From an uncultured Litorilinea sp. (GTDB lineage Bacteria > Chloroflexota > Anaerolineae > Caldilineales > Caldilineaceae), in assembly GCA_946885925.1 (NCBI GenBank), contig CAMPHP010000050.1:1-10689 (forward strand): a stretch of DNA of 10,689 nucleotides, given 5' to 3'. Below the pieces are notes generated by a model that saw nothing but the letters and a program-made list of their open reading frames with translations, was not told where the DNA came from and did not search any database. Every line of letters begins with the position of its first letter. Within the stretch, counting starts at the first letter, position 1. Below, one piece after another: positions 7,467 to 10,689 of this stretch. A program made the position numbers and the translations under genes.

Positions 7467-8336
7467 TTAGCCGTGGGTCATGGTGGCGACCGTTGGCTGC
7501 TCTCCCTCCAGAGTTGCCACGAGGTCGCGCATAGGGCCAAAACGGAAATCAGAGAAAAGTTGGTGGAGCTTTGCAGCCAGGCCACGTCGCCCGTGGTAAT
7601 GGGTTATTCGTTCACGCGGGGTGACTTGGCGATAGCGCTGGCCCAAGTCCAACTCCCACGGATGGATATAAAGGATCGCCGGTTCACCCGCTCGGTGCAG
7701 CCGTTGGATTGCCCAACGAGTCACCATATAGGGCAGCGCACGGACATAAAACCCACCCGACATCGGCCATGTCCGCCCTGCCCAACGTACTGTTGAAGCC
7801 GGTAGTTCCCAGAGGTTATGCTCCGCCATCCGGTAGGGAAGGCGTGGCGCGCCAGGGAAACCATAGAGCATATTGCGGGTGGGAAAAACACTGCTATCAT
7901 AGCGCAACCCGTTGCGGGCTAGCACCTCAAAGGCCCAGGGTGTTGTGCCATTCACCGAAAAGTAGGGAGCGCGGTGCCCTTGTGGCATTTCGCCATTCAC
8001 GCGCATCACCGCTTCAATGCTACGCGTGATCTCTGCCTCAAATTCAGCGGGTGTCAGACGATAGACGAAACGGTGATAATAGCCGTGAATCCCTAGTTCA
8101 TGCCCATCGGCACAGATATTTTCCATCAATGCCGGATGGCGGTCTGCCACATGACCTAGCGTAAAGAAGGTGGCACGTACATTATGTTCGCGCAGGATGC
8201 CAAGTAACAAGTGTGTAGCCGAGACAACTCGGCTCTCATACTCGTCCCACTTTGCCACCTGAGGATTGGTACTGGTTAATCCCTGGAACCACTCTTCCAA
8301 GTCCACCGTAAAGACATTCACCGGCAGAGCGCACAT
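7467..8336 (-). CDS. NodB-type polysaccharide deacetylase with DUF3473-type C-terminus
   Basis: This 289-residue protein would remove N- or O-acetyl groups from a glycan, using a divalent metal. Carbohydrate-esterase-4 motifs appear in order: FTVDLEEWF (residues 9-17, D12 and the acidic E14/E15), RATFFTLGHVADRHP (54-68), HELGIHGYYHR (79-89, with H84 and H88 as likely metal ligands), QGHRAPYFS (119-127), YDSSVFPTRNMLYGFPGAPR (146-165), PMSGGFYVRALPY (191-203) and YIHPWELD (223-230, H225). The last part, from SGGFY onward with HYHGRRGLAAKL, is the DUF3473-like extension of the PEP-CTERM-locus deacetylases (TIGR03006 type). No signal peptide is visible, so it probably acts in the cytoplasm on lipid-linked or nucleotide-linked sugar, as usual for this subgroup. 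It starts 3 nt after the phosphodiesterase stop; the nearest AGGA is about 17 nt away, so coupling is likely. The family call is firm; the substrate is unknown. Confidence 0.95.
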   Translation of the reverse strand: MCALPVNVFTVDLEEWFQGLTSTNPQVAKWDEYESRVVSATHLLLGILREHNVRATFFTLGHVADRHPALMENICADGHELGIHGYYHRFVYRLTPAEFEAEITRSIEAVMRVNGEMPQGHRAPYFSVNGTTPWAFEVLARNGLRYDSSVFPTRNMLYGFPGAPRLPYRMAEHNLWELPASTVRWAGRTWPMSGGFYVRALPYMVTRWAIQRLHRAGEPAILYIHPWELDLGQRYRQVTPRERITHYHGRRGLAAKLHQLFSDFRFGPMRDLVATLEGEQPTVATMTHG

Positions 8337-8339
8337 ACG

Positions 8340-10589
8340 CTAGCCCACATATCCTAAATTGCGGAGACGCTCCGCCAACAGCTTCTTGTCCTCAGCACTC
8401 AGCACCTCCCCGCCAGCACTCGCGCCGGAAGAGCCGCTCTCGTTGCCATTTTGGCTGCGTGTTGCGCGGCGTTGTGCCATTGCCGAAGCGACATCAGGCA
8501 CGAATACCTCGCTCAGAACGCGGCCATCCATATGTTCAGCGACCGGCTCATTCATCAAGTGTAAAATGGTAGGAGCTAAATCATACAAACAAGCATCCTC
8601 CACCACGGTACCCGGCTGAATAGCAGCGCCATAGGCCATGAAAATGCCGTTCATGCGATGAGTGCCCGAAATGCCCCGGCGCATGGATTCGATGATTTTG
8701 TGCGAACCAAATTCATATTCGCCAAAACCAAAGTATTCCAACCGGCGTGGCAGGAAGACAATATCAGGCGCTTTGTCTAAGAAATCGCCTGAATATAATT
8801 CCTCGCGGCGATAGATAGACTCTACCACCAGATCGCCGGTCTCAGGGTCACGCAAGGTTTGCAACTTGGCAATGATCTCCTCACGTACCCGCTCGTACTC
8901 TTCCCCAGGGTGCACACAGCCTTGTGGCTCGCGTCCCACCACATTGAGATAGACCTGCCCCACATTACCCAGCGAGTACGCTTGTGTGCGGCTCCAGTCA
9001 ATATCTTCAAAGGAGAGGAAAAGCGTCTTGAGCAATCCTTGCCCCTGACCGCGCACGACCTCGCGCTTCAATGCTCCCAGCCCCAGCCGCATGAGTGTGT
9101 CATAGACATTCATGGGTGAAAAACCTTGGCGGAACATGGCGCGTTTCAACCCTGTGCGTAAACCAGGATTGACTGTCATGAAGCCCTCTTGCAAGAGCCA
9201 GTTGTTGACATGGATAAACTTGTGGAAAGGGCCAAAGCCATGATCAGACATGACCACGAGTGTCGTATCATCAGGCAATTCATCCACATAGTGTGCTAAT
9301 TTGCCATCTAAATAGGCATAGTAGTCACGGATGGCGTTGCCATACTTCTGCGCCGCAGCAGGGTCATGTAGCGGGTGGCGCTTGTCCATGTACTTCCACA
9401 TGGCATGCGAGATGGTGTCTGTGCCATTAAAGACCACCATCGCAAAATCCCAATCCTCACGACTCCGCAGATAGTCCAGGGTCTGGATGCGTAGATCGGT
9501 GGTGCGATAGAGCCGCTCCAGGAAAGCATCGACCCCTGCATCCGAATAGGCTTGCCCAGGATCAGGATAGAGGATGTAATCACCCACTGCCGCCATAATC
9601 TCATTCAACAGATTGGGAGGATAGGTAATGGGTACTTTGAGGCTCGGTGCTGGGAGTCCCGACACCATCACACCATTCACGGGTGTAGGGGGGTAGGTCA
9701 TTGGAACATTCAAGGCACAGACACGCCGCCCCGCATCGCTCAACAATGTATAGAGCGTGGGCGCTTCCATATCCAATGCTGTGACCGGCGAGAAGGTATA
9801 TTCCCCCTCGTCGCGCGCAATCCAATCATACAAACGATGCTTGCCAGGGTTGACACCTGTTGCAAAGGAAGTCCAAGCAGGGCCAGTCATGGGAGGCGTG
9901 GTGCTACGCAATGAACCATGCGCGCCTTCGTCCATCAGCCGCTTGAGTGTAGGCAAATAGCCCGCCGCTGCCCACGGTTTGATCAAATCAAAGGTTGCGC
10001 CATCCAGCCCCAACACCAACACCTTACTGGGCTTGTCACTACTCGGTTTGTTCCTGCCCGTGGCTGTATTACTAGTGGGCTTATCACTACTAGTCTTCTC
10101 ACCAGCCAGTCCATCAGGACTGTGCTGTCCATTCGGTTGTCCCACAGGTGGGGTCATGGCGTCCATCGCTTGGGAAAGTACCGGCGCTGCCTGCACGGGG
10201 GCAGGTGGCACGGGCGCGGCTGTGTGGCTTGCCATGACGCGCTCTAAATGGCGCAAGCGCCATTCGAGCATCCCCATCGCCTGCGCCAAATCGCGAATGC
10301 GGTTGGCCTGGAATGAAATCGTCACTGTCTGCGAGAGCAAAAGCACCATACAGAACAGAATGCCAAAGACCAGGATCAGCGTTGGGGCATAGGTCACGGC
10401 AAAGAGCCGCGCTAAGAAACCTACGAGCGGTTCGACTACGATTAAGATAAAAATAGCAATACTTGCACCCATCCACACCAGCGCGTATTCCTCCCGCAGC
10501 CGGTGCTTTCGAACTAATTGAATTGTGACCAGAAGCAGTGTGAGACCAAAAATCACCGCGATCACTTGTTGCTCAATGGGAATGCGCAT
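8340..10589 (-). CDS. DUF2304-type membrane domain fused to an alkaline-phosphatase-superfamily phosphodiesterase
   Basis: Residues 1-118 look like DUF2304: hydrophobic helices at about 8-26, 37-56 and 67-88, the LREEYALVWM signature (31-40), and an amphipathic basic stretch (95-118) that may form a short coiled coil. Residues 119-188 are a Pro/Ala/Ser linker. Residues 189-690 are a type I phosphodiesterase/phosphohydrolase (COG3379-like). Visible active-site elements are D196 in VLGLDGATF, a probable nucleophile T235 in PPMTGPAWTSFATG, D391 and H395 in GTDTISHAMW, D449 and H450 in MSDHGFGP, and H644 in GTHRMNG; together they supply the expected two-metal site. A polar Ser/Gly linker leads to the C-terminal RLRNLGYVG. 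Basic loops after helices one and three place the catalytic domain in the cytoplasm. Substrate is unknown; a phosphorylated sugar or lipid intermediate of the glycan pathway is inferred. The ATG has a perfect AAGGAG 8 nt upstream. It is first of the three tightly packed genes. Confidence 0.93.
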   Translation of the reverse strand: MRIPIEQQVIAVIFGLTLLLVTIQLVRKHRLREEYALVWMGASIAIFILIVVEPLVGFLARLFAVTYAPTLILVFGILFCMVLLLSQTVTISFQANRIRDLAQAMGMLEWRLRHLERVMASHTAAPVPPAPVQAAPVLSQAMDAMTPPVGQPNGQHSPDGLAGEKTSSDKPTSNTATGRNKPSSDKPSKVLVLGLDGATFDLIKPWAAAGYLPTLKRLMDEGAHGSLRSTTPPMTGPAWTSFATGVNPGKHRLYDWIARDEGEYTFSPVTALDMEAPTLYTLLSDAGRRVCALNVPMTYPPTPVNGVMVSGLPAPSLKVPITYPPNLLNEIMAAVGDYILYPDPGQAYSDAGVDAFLERLYRTTDLRIQTLDYLRSREDWDFAMVVFNGTDTISHAMWKYMDKRHPLHDPAAAQKYGNAIRDYYAYLDGKLAHYVDELPDDTTLVVMSDHGFGPFHKFIHVNNWLLQEGFMTVNPGLRTGLKRAMFRQGFSPMNVYDTLMRLGLGALKREVVRGQGQGLLKTLFLSFEDIDWSRTQAYSLGNVGQVYLNVVGREPQGCVHPGEEYERVREEIIAKLQTLRDPETGDLVVESIYRREELYSGDFLDKAPDIVFLPRRLEYFGFGEYEFGSHKIIESMRRGISGTHRMNGIFMAYGAAIQPGTVVEDACLYDLAPTILHLMNEPVAEHMDGRVLSEVFVPDVASAMAQRRATRSQNGNESGSSGASAGGEVLSAEDKKLLAERLRNLGYVG
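10028..10095. repeat. Short imperfect direct repeat in the phosphodiesterase linker
   Basis: The plus strand carries TGGGCTTGTCACTACT (from 10028) and TGGGCTTATCACTACT (from 10076), 48 nt apart with one mismatch over 16 bases. Both encode SSDKP in the linker (residues 167-171 and 183-187). The spacing is in frame, which fits a small internal duplication that lengthened the flexible tether. Confidence 0.6.
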
Positions 10590-10597
10590 CCACTCCT

Positions 10598-10603
10598 CTC
10601 CTT
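10598..10603 (-). promoter_or_regulatory. Ribosome binding site of the phosphodiesterase gene
   Basis: A consensus AAGGAG lies 8 nt before the ATG at 10589. It fixes the start of the DUF2304 domain and is the best Shine-Dalgarno site in the cluster. This is consistent with it driving translation of the coupled set of three genes. Confidence 0.75.
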
Positions 10604-10622
10604 AGACCGGCGACTACGCTGT

Positions 10623-10689
10623 CTACGATTCGGTTCCAGACGATTTAACAATCTCTGTCCCGTTGGACGCTACGGTAGAGACTGGCATG
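10623..10689 (-). CDS. Possible 3' end of an upstream minus-strand gene
   Basis: One minus-strand frame is open from the right edge to a TAG at 10625-10623, giving about 21 codons ending in IVKSSGTES. It would sit 33 nt before the phosphodiesterase ATG, a spacing typical of this cluster. The polar, Ser/Thr-rich end is plausible for a protein C-terminus, but 67 bases are too few to be sure. A second frame is also open to a TAA at 10647-10645. The stretch could instead be a non-coding leader; I saw no convincing promoter in it. Confidence 0.25.
   Translation of the reverse strand, partial: MPVSTVASNGTEIVKSSGTES

Noticed and set aside
8340..10589. LtaS/EptA-type extracellular phosphotransferase for the AP-superfamily protein
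   Set aside because: The motifs fit the type I phosphodiesterase/COG3379-like group better than sulfatase-like LtaS/EptA. The three-helix anchor places the domain inside rather than outside by charge bias.
1..10689. CRISPR arrays, tRNA or rRNA genes, insertion sequences
   Set aside because: No regularly spaced identical repeats, no cloverleaf or rRNA-like stretches, and no transposase or terminal inverted repeats were seen; the window is almost wholly filled by the genes listed.

Overview
The window is the inside of a single minus-strand gene cluster for a cell-surface glycan or protein-glycosylation pathway. It reads from right to left and both ends are cut. It contains four complete genes, the 5' end of a fifth at the left edge, and possibly the last codons of another at the right edge. 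I saw no RNA genes, insertion sequences, CRISPR arrays or integration sites. Coding density is very high. The only sizeable gap (6256-6409) lies between genes three and four.

In transcription order the genes are: (1) 10589-8340, a 749-residue fusion of a three-helix DUF2304-type membrane domain with an alkaline-phosphatase-superfamily phosphodiesterase/phosphohydrolase (COG3379-like); (2) 8336-7467, a NodB-type polysaccharide deacetylase with the DUF3473-type C-terminal part known from PEP-CTERM/exosortase-linked exopolysaccharide loci; (3) 7462-6410, a FemAB/GNAT-like acyltransferase of the same PEP-CTERM-locus type; (4) 6255-256, a 1999-residue protein joining a roughly 15-helix GT-C-like membrane glycosyltransferase domain, a small extracytoplasmic domain and about 33 TPR repeats; (5) 234-1, the start of a small secreted protein or lipoprotein. 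Genes 1-3 are separated by only 3 and 4 nt and are almost certainly co-translated. Gene 4 follows a 154-nt spacer with a possible weak promoter and starts at TTG behind a strong ribosome binding site. Gene 5 follows gene 4 by 21 nt.

The joint reading is that gene 4 may move a sugar from a lipid carrier on the outer face of the membrane, with its TPR array outside the cell holding partners or acceptors. The deacetylase and FemAB protein would modify the glycan, and the phosphodiesterase would act on a phosphorylated intermediate, probably on the cytoplasmic side. The function of the whole and its substrates are inference. The GT-C plus extracytoplasmic TPR layout resembles that of eukaryotic TMTC O-mannosyltransferases, which is the most intriguing point in the window.

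The organism is a bacterium of moderate GC content. The very long TPR/membrane fusion and the COG3379-like and DUF2304-type genes fit Chloroflexota best. This rests on general resemblance only and is a low-to-moderate-confidence guess.
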